Assembly: GCF_022549785.1 (NCBI RefSeq)
Contig: NZ_JAKZGO010000001.1
Location: 456,101 to 520,100, forward strand
Length of the DNA stretch: 64,000 nucleotides
Source: Belliella alkalica
GTDB taxonomy: Bacteria > Bacteroidota > Bacteroidia > Cytophagales > Cyclobacteriaceae
Direction: 5' to 3'
Positions 26,018 through 34,994 of the stretch are shown here, piece by piece; the first letter of the stretch is position 1; each line of letters starts with the position of its first letter. The notes beneath the pieces were generated by a model, which saw only the letters and a program-made list of their open reading frames with translations, ran no database searches and was not told the DNA's origin. A program made the position numbers and the translations under genes.

Positions 26018-26596
26018 TTATTTAGTAGGTTGGAATGTTACATTGAAATGGATACTTACTTCGTTTCCGGTTTTTACTGTTCCCATCAATGCCGTAGGTG
26101 GATCGATGCTATAGTCTGTCAACTTGAAGTCATGCTTACCTTTTACGGTTACTTTTTCGCCAGATATTGTGGCAGTAACAGGGAATTTGGCTGCCTTAGT
26201 GACTCCAGCGATGGTAAAGTCTCCGATAGCTTCATAGCTTGAGCCTTTAGCTACCAGCTCTTTTAAGTTGAATTTTACTTCTTTATGGTTTTTTGTATTC
26301 AATGCTGCGTAAGCATTTCTGTCCATACCTCCTTTTCCACTTTTTATACTTTCAGCTGGCATGATGATGGTTACATTCGTAATCTTATCAATCTTGCTGT
26401 TTTCAAGTGAAATTTGAGCTTTTCCAGTAGCTGTAGAAGATTTCATGTCCCAATCATGGAGAGTAGATGTTCCTGTCACCTTCAATTCTGGATTGCTCGA
26501 AAGGGAATAGTTTGTTTGTCCAAAAGCAGAGAGGTTTAGAAAAACCAAAGCTGCAAGCATTGTTATTTTTAGAATAGAAAAGTTGTTTGTTTTCAT
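26018..26596 (-). CDS. YceI family protein
   Basis: This is a periplasmic lipocalin-like YceI-family protein of 192 residues. The signal peptide ends near LSAFGQ. The family core is clear: GTSTLHDWDMKSSTATGKA, then NHKEVKFNLKELV, and GDFTIAGVTKAAKFPVTATI, where the TIxGVTK motif is diagnostic. YceI proteins bind polyisoprenoid or long-chain lipids; its exact role here is unknown. It is the first gene of the operon with the beta-barrel protein and the second YceI-like protein. Confidence 0.93.
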   Translation of the reverse strand: MKTNNFSILKITMLAALVFLNLSAFGQTNYSLSSNPELKVTGTSTLHDWDMKSSTATGKAQISLENSKIDKITNVTIIMPAESIKSGKGGMDRNAYAALNTKNHKEVKFNLKELVAKGSSYEAIGDFTIAGVTKAAKFPVTATISGEKVTVKGKHDFKLTDYSIDPPTALMGTVKTGNEVSIHFNVTFQPTK

Positions 26597-26725
26597 GATA
26601 GTTGGGTGTTTGTTGATGAATCAAAGGTAGACCCAGATAGCTCCCCAAAACATGAGCAAAGTCAGTTTTATTGATGATTTTCAACAATACAAAAAATTCA
26701 ACTTTAAAATATTTTCCATTAAAAA

Positions 26726-26760
26726 ACTAAAAACCTGATGTTTACACACCAGGTTTTAGT
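26726..26760 (-). terminator. Terminator of the gene at 26786
   Basis: On the minus strand ACTAAAACCTG (26750-26760) pairs with CAGGTTTTTAGT (26726-26737), with one extra T in the second arm, and TTTTT follows. It directly follows the stop codon of the gene at 26786. Confidence 0.8.
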
Positions 26761-26785
26761 ATTCACTTGTTTATTGATAAAAATA

Positions 26786-28462
26786 TTATGAAAATATTTT
26801 TTCGAGTATTTTATATGTAATTAGGTAAGTAGGTCTTACTCCTTCCATTCCCAATGCACCCGAAGCCAGAGTGCTTCCTGTTTCCAAAGGGTTGTCTGAC
26901 GCATAATATGCATATAAAACCTTTACATTTTTGCGGATGCTATTTCTTATTTTACTCGCTGACTGAATTGCTTTTTGGTAATGTGCACCTTCCATCTCAA
27001 GTCCTGCGGCTTTCCAAGAGGATTCCATAAAATAGCGCAATACATCCTTGTTTTGCAAAGATGTTCCCAATACAGTGATCATAGGACCTTCATATACTCC
27101 AAGTCCAAATCCTTCAAAATCAGATTTTTTCAATTCATTCTTGAATGGATAGTTATCAGCTGTTCCTTCAAAAACATGACTATTTGGTATCATGATATCT
27201 CCCTTATTTCCTTCCAAAATCCCTGCTTTCCCCATGATCGATGCAGATACAACATCTAAAGCAATGGACTTTCCATCTTTTTCATATGGTTTCAACAATT
27301 CATCAAAACACTCATAAGCCTGCTCACCAAAAGCATAATCCATGACTACAATCACAGGTTTATTCTTCTCCTCATTTGGGATTTTCACCCCGGGGATGAT
27401 AGTGCCTTTTCCCATTTGGGCAGTATCTATAATCTGTGCTCCAATATTTGTACCTGACAAATCTGGCAAATCAATAAATCCATTCTTATTGGCAAATGCT
27501 TGGATTTCTTTCCCTTTATGCTTTTTGTCATTGACACTGATGTCCATTGCTACTTTTTCGATTTCATCATAACTCTTCAAACCTAGTGCTTGATGGCCAT
27601 AGATTGTATTTACAACACTATGTAAGTTTGCAGAAACGATATGTATGGGTCTTGCCAACAAACCTTGATCGTCCAACACACTTTTGATCCTCGTAGCCCA
27701 CAGCTCACCATAAACGTGATGCCCAACCCTTTCTCTTAAAGTAGCAGAAAATGAAATCTCCCTGTCTTTTTCATGAAGAAATTCATCAATTGACAACTTT
27801 CCTAAGTGGTAAACTATCGAAAAAAGACTATTTGAATTTGAGGATTGTGCAAATTTTTGAATAGCATGGTGCGTTTCGTCAAAAGTTCTTCCAGTAATAT
27901 GGCTTAAGTATGAACAAGCCGCTTCTTGATCAAAGTCTTCCCCCCTGCTTTCTTTTTCCACTATTTTGGAAAGCATTTCCCAATTCAAGTTTATTCTACC
28001 TTTATGGTCAGTACTATTTGCCCTGATTTTTTCAGCTTCAATGTATAAAAATGTAAGGTGAGTCAAGATATCATAAATATCAGATTTACCGCGAGTCATT
28101 TCCACATACATCTGATCATCATCCACTCTATAACAATTCCTTTTTCTTCTACTTGGTACCAAAGTTAAAAAATCAGAGTTTTCATAACCTTCCCTGCTAA
28201 TCAATCTCACAAATCGACATTCTTCAATACCTTTTGGAAGCCTTTCCATTACATAAAGTAATCCATCAAGCTCAATTTTTTCCTCGTCTATGACCAAGCC
28301 ATAGATTTCTGGACTAAGAACCAAAAGTGAGCTTACAAGGGATTCACCCGACACACCCATTGGTTTATATGTTCCCCTCATAAATAAGTGGCGCATCGTA
28401 ATATATAGTTTTTCAATGGCTGCCCGAGATTCTTGTGCTCTTGTTCTTTTCATATTTTTCAT
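26786..28462 (-). CDS. Conserved Bacteroidota protein (DUF6909-like), phosphorylase-like C-terminus
   Basis: This is a 558-residue cytoplasmic protein of a family restricted, as far as I know, to Bacteroidota. The N-terminal 330 residues are mostly helical, starting RAAIEKLYITMRHLFMRGTY. The C-terminal 200 residues show features of the nucleoside-phosphorylase superfamily: ASIMGKAGILEGNKGDIMIP resembles the glycine-rich phosphate/base region, and AGLEMEGAHYQKAI resembles the EMEAA ribose-binding motif. No function is established and catalytic activity is only suggested. It is monocistronic, with its own terminator. Confidence 0.6.
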   Translation of the reverse strand: MKNMKRTRAQESRAAIEKLYITMRHLFMRGTYKPMGVSGESLVSSLLVLSPEIYGLVIDEEKIELDGLLYVMERLPKGIEECRFVRLISREGYENSDFLTLVPSRRKRNCYRVDDDQMYVEMTRGKSDIYDILTHLTFLYIEAEKIRANSTDHKGRINLNWEMLSKIVEKESRGEDFDQEAACSYLSHITGRTFDETHHAIQKFAQSSNSNSLFSIVYHLGKLSIDEFLHEKDREISFSATLRERVGHHVYGELWATRIKSVLDDQGLLARPIHIVSANLHSVVNTIYGHQALGLKSYDEIEKVAMDISVNDKKHKGKEIQAFANKNGFIDLPDLSGTNIGAQIIDTAQMGKGTIIPGVKIPNEEKNKPVIVVMDYAFGEQAYECFDELLKPYEKDGKSIALDVVSASIMGKAGILEGNKGDIMIPNSHVFEGTADNYPFKNELKKSDFEGFGLGVYEGPMITVLGTSLQNKDVLRYFMESSWKAAGLEMEGAHYQKAIQSASKIRNSIRKNVKVLYAYYASDNPLETGSTLASGALGMEGVRPTYLITYKILEKIFS

Positions 28463-28581
28463 TTTTTGTATTAGATAAATTCAGCAAATATAATACATTT
28501 TTCTTGATAAACTTTAATTTTATTCTAGAAACAAGTGAAATTAATTCAGAAAATTAGGAATCATATATTTTCATTTGCCTA

Positions 28582-29097
28582 TTAATATCGCTCTTTCAGA
28601 ATTTCCAAATGGTGCATAGCATGGCCTGCTATAATATAAATCAATGCTCTTACACTTACATCATAACCACTAGCATTTCCAATTCTGGAATAGGAATCTT
28701 CAGGAAGTGATTTTATCATAGATACTAATGCATATCTAGACATTTCAAAATCTTCCAAAAGATTGACCAAAGGGACCTTATTAGCTCCTGAATTTGCTAC
28801 ATACAGATCTTGATCAAAACTAGGATATGCCGCTTTCTCTCCTCTAGCAAAGCATAAAGCTCTAAATGTCATCACCCTATCTGTATCAATGATATGGCTC
28901 AACACTTCTTTTGCAGACCACTTTCCTGGAGCGTATGCCAATTGGGATTTTTCTTCACCCATAGCTTCATAATATCTCCTAACTTCTTCTATTTGGCTCA
29001 ATAAAAGCTTTGGAACATCTATATTCTCTACCTTTGAAATGTATTTATGATAATATGGAGCATATTCCCCTTCTTTTGGGAAGAAATTTTCGTTCAT
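28582..29097 (-). CDS. DinB family protein
   Basis: This is a four-helix-bundle metal-binding protein of the DinB/YfiT-like superfamily. The three expected histidines are visible: one in KEVLSHIIDTDR and two near the C-terminus in AGHAMHHLEILKERY. I start at the ATG at 29097 (MNENFFPKEG); the upstream extension to 29163 overlaps the divergent peptidase promoter. Such proteins act as thiol-dependent transferases or remain uncharacterised. Confidence 0.88.
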   Translation of the reverse strand: MNENFFPKEGEYAPYYHKYISKVENIDVPKLLLSQIEEVRRYYEAMGEEKSQLAYAPGKWSAKEVLSHIIDTDRVMTFRALCFARGEKAAYPSFDQDLYVANSGANKVPLVNLLEDFEMSRYALVSMIKSLPEDSYSRIGNASGYDVSVRALIYIIAGHAMHHLEILKERY

Positions 29098-29164
29098 GTA
29101 ATTTTTGTTTTGATTAAGGATGCTTTGTGTAAATTTAAGTGTTTCAAAATCACAAAAAGTCAAA

Positions 29165-30514
29165 ATGAGAAAATTATTACCAATATTCGTTTATTTCATA
29201 GTTGCTACTCTTTCCGCCCAAACACAAATCATCAATAGAGATTCAGAAATCGAAAAAATGGTATCTGAGATTTCAGCTTCAAGCCTTGAACAATATGTTC
29301 GAGATTTAGCAGGTTTCAAAACAAGACATACACTCAGTGAGAAATCTAATAACCGCGGTATTTTGGCTTCTCAAAACTATGTTTTGGATCATTTCAAATC
29401 TTTTGAAAAAGAAGCTGATGGCAGACTATCATCTGAAATAGATTTTTTCACAATCCCTGCTGACAATCGCAGAATCCCAACAGATAGCCAATTAGGTAAT
29501 GTGATTGCAACACTGAAAGGTTCCGATCCAAATGATGACAGGATTTTCATTATCATGGCACATATTGATAGTAGAGCTTTGGACGTAATGGATGCTAAAA
29601 TTGATGCTCCTGGAGCAAATGATGATGGATCAGGAGTAGCTGCAATTATAGAATTGGTAAAAATCATGTCCAAAAAATCTTATCCTGCCACGATCAAATT
29701 TGTAGTGGTCAGCGGTGAAGAACAGGGTTTAAAAGGTGCTGAATATTTAGCAAAAAAAGCTAAGGCCGAAAATTGGAACCTTGTTGCCACATTGAACAAT
29801 GACATGATAGGAAATAGTAGATCTTCCCAAACCGATCTAAGTGACAATACCAGAGTAAGGATTTTTTCTGAAGGAATTCCTATGGCCGAAACAGATCAAA
29901 TGGCTGCCATTAGACGATATACCAATAGTGAAAATGATAGCAAATCAAGGCAGTTAGCTAGATACATGAAGGAAGTAGGTGAAAGATATGTTGACCAAAT
30001 TGAAGTGAAACTTATCTATAGAAATGATAGGTTTTTGAGAGGTGGTGACCATACGCCATTCGCTAGAGAAGGATTTACAGCGATCAGAGTTTGTGAGATG
30101 AATGAAAACTACTATGCACAACATGAAAATGTGCGTGAAGAAGATGGAATTCAATATGGAGATCTTCCTGAGTTTATGGATTTCGAGTACATGCGCAAAA
30201 TCACTGGAATCAATTTGGCTTCCCTTGCATATTTAGCAACTGCCCCATCAGAACCACAGATGGTTGGCATTGACGTGAGGCGCTTAAGCAATACATCAAC
30301 GCTAAGATGGGATGCTCCAAAGACCGGAAAAGCCAAAGGTTATTATGTGTTGATTCGGGAAACAAGTGAATCTATTTGGACAAAGAAAATCTACACTGAA
30401 GATAATACACTTACCATTCCTTATTCAAAAGATAATTATTTCTTTGCAGTCCAATCTGTCGGAGAAAATGGGCATGAAAGCATGGCAGTGTTTCCACAGC
30501 CCATAACGAGATAA
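29165..30514 (+). CDS. M28 family zinc aminopeptidase with C-terminal fibronectin-III-like domain
   Basis: This is a secreted zinc aminopeptidase of family M28 (449 residues from the ATG at 29165, MRKLLPIF). A signal peptide ends at ATLSAQ. Zinc ligands and catalytic residues appear in order: AHIDSR, GANDDGSGVA, SGEEQGLKGAEYL with the catalytic Glu pair, NNDMIGNS, and a late His in AQHENV. The C-terminal 85 residues (from about MVGIDVRRLS) look like a fibronectin-III domain with LRWDAPKTGKAKGYYV. It stands alone, converging on the symporter gene. Confidence 0.92.
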   Translation: MRKLLPIFVYFIVATLSAQTQIINRDSEIEKMVSEISASSLEQYVRDLAGFKTRHTLSEKSNNRGILASQNYVLDHFKSFEKEADGRLSSEIDFFTIPADNRRIPTDSQLGNVIATLKGSDPNDDRIFIIMAHIDSRALDVMDAKIDAPGANDDGSGVAAIIELVKIMSKKSYPATIKFVVVSGEEQGLKGAEYLAKKAKAENWNLVATLNNDMIGNSRSSQTDLSDNTRVRIFSEGIPMAETDQMAAIRRYTNSENDSKSRQLARYMKEVGERYVDQIEVKLIYRNDRFLRGGDHTPFAREGFTAIRVCEMNENYYAQHENVREEDGIQYGDLPEFMDFEYMRKITGINLASLAYLATAPSEPQMVGIDVRRLSNTSTLRWDAPKTGKAKGYYVLIRETSESIWTKKIYTEDNTLTIPYSKDNYFFAVQSVGENGHESMAVFPQPITR

Positions 30515-30542
30515 AACGAATTGAAAAAAACAAGACAACCCA

Positions 30543-30584
30543 AATTGGTCAATAGAAATTTCTATTTATTTCTATTGACCAATT
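30543..30584. terminator. 16-bp hairpin between M28 and symporter genes, overlaps symporter 3' end
   Basis: AATTGGTCAATAGAAA (30543-30558) and its perfect complement (30569-30584) surround a 10-base loop. The right arm codes for the last residues (QLVNR) of the minus-strand symporter, whose stop codon (30562-30564) is in the loop. U-tails are poor. Confidence 0.6.
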
Positions 30585-32268
30585 GAATTAATGCCGCAAA
30601 CAACATTACCAAAAGACATCCGACGGCATTGTACCACAAATACCCAATATCAATGTTTATCCCAAGCAATGACTCACCATTATGCCAATGGATTATCAGA
30701 ATAACAGATTCGGCAAGCAATGCAGCGATAAACACAGCATTTCCTTTCACCCATTTCATGTAAAAACCAACCAAGAAAATCCCCAAAATTGTCCCATAAA
30801 ACAAAGATCCTAGTAAATTGACTGCTTGAATAAGGTTCTCGAAAAGTGTCGCGTATGTTGCAAATAATATTGCAAATACTCCCCAAAAAGCCGTCAGCCA
30901 TTTTGAAGACAACATATAGTGTCGATCTGAGCCTTTTTTGTTCAATGATCTTCTGTAAATATCAACAGTAGATGTAGAGCCCAAGGCATTCAATTCTGAT
31001 GCTGTAGATGACATGGCTGCAGAAAAAATAACGGCAAAAAGCAACCCAATAATCCCCTTTGGCAAATAATCCATCACAAAGCGCATAAAAATATAATCTG
31101 TATCCCGCGTCTCTGCCCCAGAATCATTTTTTACGATCAAAGCTTTTACTTCATCTCTGATTTGTTCTTGCTTAGCAAAGCTTTCTTGCATAGCTGACTT
31201 TGCCTGCTCTATTCCAGTTACATCATCAGCCCTAACTGCTTCAAGCAGACTTTCAATACTTCCTGACTTTTCTGCAAATGCTTTGGAGAAGTCCTCTTCT
31301 AAACTTAAATAATCTGATTTAAACTGTGACTCTTCCAGTTTTTCTGTTTGAACCTTATTGAAAACAACAGGAGGTTGAAAAAACTGGTAAAAAACAAAAA
31401 CCATGACTCCTATAAATAGGATTATGAACTGCATCGGTACTTTGAGAAGACCATTCATAATCAACCCCTTTCTACTTTGGGAAAGTGTTTTCCCAGTCAA
31501 ATACCTTTGTACTTGTGATTGATCAGTTCCAAAATATGATAAAAACAAAAACAAGGCTGCAGTCATTCCAGACCAGAAATTATACCTATCTGACCAGTTA
31601 AAATCAAAATTCACAATATTCAACCGCTCCATTTTTCCTGCCACGTGCAAAGCTTCTGTGAATTTTACAGGAAGCATATTTATAACCAATATACCAGCTA
31701 GAATCATCCCTCCCATCATCACCATCATTTGTTGCTTTTGGGTAATTGAAACTGCCTTGGTGCCTCCAGAAACTGTATATACAATAACCAAAACTCCAAT
31801 GAAAATATTTGTCAATGTAAGGTTCCATCCCAATAATGTGGATAGAATTATAGAAGGTGCATAAATCGTAATACCTGCTGCCAATCCTCTTTGCGTAAGA
31901 AAAAGCAATGCTGCCAATGTTCTGGTTTTTAGATCAAATCTATTTTCCAAAAACTCATATGCAGTGTAAACTTTAAGCTTGTAATAGATAGGAATAAAAG
32001 TGACTGATAAGATAATCATGGCTACTGGAAGCCCAAAATAAAATTGAATGAAACGCATCCCATCTTCGTAAGCCTGTCCAGGCGTACTCAAAAAAGTGAT
32101 TGCTGAAGCCTGTGTTGCCATGATTGATAAACCAATAGTCCACCAATTCATATCACTATCACCTCGCAGGTAATTGTCCATGCTCTTAGGACCGTATGTT
32201 TTGTACACTCCATAGCCAACGATCAATGCAAGCGTTCCAAATAAAACTATCCAATCTAAATTGCTCAT
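30562..32268 (-). CDS. Sodium:solute symporter (SSS family)
   Basis: This is an inner-membrane sodium-coupled transporter of the SSS/SLC5 type with about 12-13 hydrophobic helices. Family features include DNYLRGDSDMNWWTIGLSIMATQ, STPGQAYEDGMRF and IFSAAMSSTASELNALGST near the second sodium site. A charged, probably coiled-coil insertion of about 90 residues (around 320-410, rich in Glu, Lys, Ala and Asp) lies between two helices. The solute is unknown. Its start codon overlaps the stop of a 33-residue membrane peptide in ATGA fashion, and PIG-L is just upstream, so all three are one operon. Confidence 0.92.
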   Translation of the reverse strand: MSNLDWIVLFGTLALIVGYGVYKTYGPKSMDNYLRGDSDMNWWTIGLSIMATQASAITFLSTPGQAYEDGMRFIQFYFGLPVAMIILSVTFIPIYYKLKVYTAYEFLENRFDLKTRTLAALLFLTQRGLAAGITIYAPSIILSTLLGWNLTLTNIFIGVLVIVYTVSGGTKAVSITQKQQMMVMMGGMILAGILVINMLPVKFTEALHVAGKMERLNIVNFDFNWSDRYNFWSGMTAALFLFLSYFGTDQSQVQRYLTGKTLSQSRKGLIMNGLLKVPMQFIILFIGVMVFVFYQFFQPPVVFNKVQTEKLEESQFKSDYLSLEEDFSKAFAEKSGSIESLLEAVRADDVTGIEQAKSAMQESFAKQEQIRDEVKALIVKNDSGAETRDTDYIFMRFVMDYLPKGIIGLLFAVIFSAAMSSTASELNALGSTSTVDIYRRSLNKKGSDRHYMLSSKWLTAFWGVFAILFATYATLFENLIQAVNLLGSLFYGTILGIFLVGFYMKWVKGNAVFIAALLAESVILIIHWHNGESLLGINIDIGYLWYNAVGCLLVMLFAALIQLVNRNK

Positions 32269-32366
32269 GAAAAAGCTTTGGTTAACCAGTAAAACAACCC
32301 AATTAAAACAAATAATGTAACTATCAATGCGATATACCAGTTATTCCAGTTGACTTTATTTTCCAC
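32265..32366 (-). CDS. 33-residue single-span membrane peptide between PIG-L and symporter
   Basis: A GTG-started ORF begins inside the last codons of the PIG-L gene (overlap 11 bp) and ends with TGA inside the symporter start (ATGA). The peptide starts ENKVNWNNWYIALIV after the initiator and consists of a polar N-terminus with three Trp, one hydrophobic helix of about 18 residues, and a basic end (LTKAFS). Overlaps on both sides and the clean helix argue it is a real coupled gene, possibly a small subunit of the transporter. No family is recognised by name. Confidence 0.65.
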   Translation of the reverse strand: MENKVNWNNWYIALIVTLFVLIGLFYWLTKAFS

Positions 32367-34815
32367 TTGGTTGTTCGATTAAGTTTACAAATATCTTGAT
32401 AGCTCCAGGAACTCCGGCTGGGAGTTGTCTGAACCAAGAGATCCCAGAGTAAGTATATGTTCCTTTACCATATTTGGTGTACAATAAAGATCCTTTACTT
32501 GCCTTTTCCCCCGGATCTTGCATCGTAAATGGTGTAGAATAATTAGAGTCCCAATCAGCAGTAAAGTAAAGTCCACGCTCTTGCACCCAGCCATCAAAAT
32601 CTTTTTCTTTAACCTGGTTTGGAAAACGCATCAAAGGGTGATTGAAGTCTACTTCAACAGGAGATTCTTCCACTGTCACTCTATCTCTAGAAACTGAGAA
32701 AGGATAAGGCCCTAGTTCTCTAGTCAAAAGCGGCGAGGATGTGTTATACTGAACAATAACGTTACCTCCTTCTTTGACATATTCCATCAATTGATTCACG
32801 TTGTTGGCAAGCTCTTGGTTTGTATTGAAAGCTCTGATTCCAACTATAATTGTCTTGAATTCATTGAATTTATTTTTCCTAAGGTCTCCATTCTCCAAAA
32901 ATGAAACTTGGTATCCCAAATTTTTCAAAACTTCGGGAACATCATCACCGGCCCCATTGATATATCCAATTTTTTGGCCACTGATTGAAATGTCCATTTT
33001 AATCAAGTCAAAAGAAGCATCTACAAAATAGGTGAGATTTGGAATATGTTTGTAAATTATACGTTTTGTGTCTTGAAAAAACACTCTATTATCATTCGAT
33101 TCATAGGAAGCCAAAACAACTACTTTCTCTTGGTCAGAGTTCTTGATTTTTATCGTATAAATCTTCCTTTTTCTTCGATCATCAGTTTCCACTGTCAAAA
33201 TTTCATATTGATCTTTTTTTAGCCCCTTCAACTTAATTTCACCGTCAAAGATTTTATCCCTAAAAGAAACCTCAACTTTAAGTTCAGGAATTGCACCTTC
33301 TACCAAGAACACACTAGACTTGTCAACATTGACATTTACTTCTGGCACCAATGTAAATGGCTGATTGATTTCTCCATCTACTTGATCATTATATTTATAA
33401 CTGAGTGGTAGATTTAGGTTAATTTTCTCTCCTTCAATTTCAGTAAGTAAATTCAATTCAATCGTTGATTGATTGATTGGAGGTCCAATTTTCATTGGAT
33501 CTCTAATATCAAATAAACTGTTGTTAATAGGATTTTCTAACCAAAATGGTTGTGATACAGGGAATTCTGAAGGAATTTGAAGTTTGATTGATTTATTCAC
33601 AGGCTGATTGTCAACTGCATTTTGATCTAATTTCAAATTCAAAAAAGAATTTGTTGCTTCAATTAATCTTAGCCTTTTATTTGATGGATTGTTAAAAATC
33701 AACTCTGCATCTATAGTTTCACCAGGGAATCCTATTTCCTTTTTAATTACAAATTCTGCCTTGACTCCAAGCGCACCTAAAATCAATTCATCAATTAGCT
33801 TTTTCTTTTCCAAAAACCACAAATCCTCTGATTTTGATTGCTTTAAAAGTCTCTTTATTATCAAAAAATTCACGACATTTTGCTCTGGACTGATAAAATC
33901 AAAATCTTCAATCGCTTTATTGATTGATTTTTGAATTTGCTCACCATCCTCAATTTGCAACCATCTATTTGGAATTCCTTCAAAAGGATTATCCTTAAAA
34001 TTTTCTCCTTTAATCTGTTCAATAAAATCCTTACCCGCACCAATCTGAGAAGTAGAGCCAAATCCTTGTGATTTATGCATGGTACGACTGTTAGCTGCTA
34101 TTTGAGAATAAGTAATCCCCAATAAAGGGTTATAATCCCCTACAGGGAAAATATGATAGCTTTTACCGTCTTCAGGTTCATATTGGCCACCCCAATTGTA
34201 AGCATTCCAAAAAAGTCTTTTTGCATTCCAAGTGTTGGTAAGCTCCAATTGATCTTTGAAATAAAGTGGATCTCCAGAGATGTCAAATGCTTCTGAGGAT
34301 AATATCGCGGAAGTAGTATGATGTCCGTGTGTCGTTCCTGGAATAGTGTTAAATCTATTAATAATGATATCGGGTTGAAAATTCCTGATAATCCAAACGA
34401 CATCTGAAAGCAGTTTCTCTTTATCCCAATTGTTCAAGGTTTCATCAGGGTTTTTACTAAAACCAAAATCAAGCGCGCGGGAGAAAAATTGTCTCCCCCC
34501 ATCAGTTTCCCTTGCTTTCAACAATTCATGGGTCCTTATCAATCCAAGCTCAATTCCTAGCTCTTTACCAATTAGATTTTGCCCTCCATCACCCCTAGTA
34601 AGCGACAAATAGGCAACTTGGGCATGTTCTCCATTGGCTAGATAAGAGATCAGCCGTGTATTTTCATCATCAGGATGTGCCGCCACAAAAAGTATTCTCT
34701 TCGTCTCTTTAAGCGTCAGCAGGTCATGATAAAGTTTAGAGGAAGGATTCTGAGCAAAAACTTGAAGTAATAAAAAACCAAACACTGTGGTCAATAGACT
34801 GGCACGTTTCAACAT
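32356..34815 (-). CDS. Secreted PIG-L family deacetylase with C-terminal beta and GATase-like domains
   Basis: This is a large (819 aa) exported zinc deacetylase of the PIG-L/LmbE family, which removes acetyl groups from N-acetylglucosamine-type sugars. After the signal peptide (residues 1-22) the zinc motif AHPDDE sits at 46-51, with TRGDGGQN and TTHGHHTTS further on. The middle third is beta-rich. The last about 200 residues (IGYINGAGDDVPEVLKNLGY, EYVKEGGNVIVQYNT) resemble a ThuA/GATase1-like fold. It is far longer than bacillithiol-type BshB. It is the first gene of the PIG-L / small peptide / symporter operon, suggesting processing and uptake of an amino-sugar derivative (inference). Confidence 0.9.
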   Translation of the reverse strand: MLKRASLLTTVFGFLLLQVFAQNPSSKLYHDLLTLKETKRILFVAAHPDDENTRLISYLANGEHAQVAYLSLTRGDGGQNLIGKELGIELGLIRTHELLKARETDGGRQFFSRALDFGFSKNPDETLNNWDKEKLLSDVVWIIRNFQPDIIINRFNTIPGTTHGHHTTSAILSSEAFDISGDPLYFKDQLELTNTWNAKRLFWNAYNWGGQYEPEDGKSYHIFPVGDYNPLLGITYSQIAANSRTMHKSQGFGSTSQIGAGKDFIEQIKGENFKDNPFEGIPNRWLQIEDGEQIQKSINKAIEDFDFISPEQNVVNFLIIKRLLKQSKSEDLWFLEKKKLIDELILGALGVKAEFVIKKEIGFPGETIDAELIFNNPSNKRLRLIEATNSFLNLKLDQNAVDNQPVNKSIKLQIPSEFPVSQPFWLENPINNSLFDIRDPMKIGPPINQSTIELNLLTEIEGEKINLNLPLSYKYNDQVDGEINQPFTLVPEVNVNVDKSSVFLVEGAIPELKVEVSFRDKIFDGEIKLKGLKKDQYEILTVETDDRRKRKIYTIKIKNSDQEKVVVLASYESNDNRVFFQDTKRIIYKHIPNLTYFVDASFDLIKMDISISGQKIGYINGAGDDVPEVLKNLGYQVSFLENGDLRKNKFNEFKTIIVGIRAFNTNQELANNVNQLMEYVKEGGNVIVQYNTSSPLLTRELGPYPFSVSRDRVTVEESPVEVDFNHPLMRFPNQVKEKDFDGWVQERGLYFTADWDSNYSTPFTMQDPGEKASKGSLLYTKYGKGTYTYSGISWFRQLPAGVPGAIKIFVNLIEQPSGK

Positions 34816-34942
34816 ATGGATTTATTGTTTAATGGGTAAAATTTAGTGTTTGTATCAAACTTATAAAAACTATTTTTTATTAAAGGGATTTCAACAATGT
34901 AAATATTCTTATTGGGAGATTTTTGGTAACTAAAAAACCAAA

Positions 34943-34970
34943 AAAAAAGCTACCATGCGGTAGCTTTTTT
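34943..34970. terminator. Bidirectional terminator after the TPR gene
   Basis: AAAAAAGCTACC (34943-34954) and GGTAGCTTTTTT (34959-34970) form a perfect 12-bp stem with a 4-base loop and A/T runs on both sides. It lies 25 bp past the TPR-protein stop. Confidence 0.9.
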
Positions 34971-34994
34971 CTATAGTATTTAAAATTACTAAAA

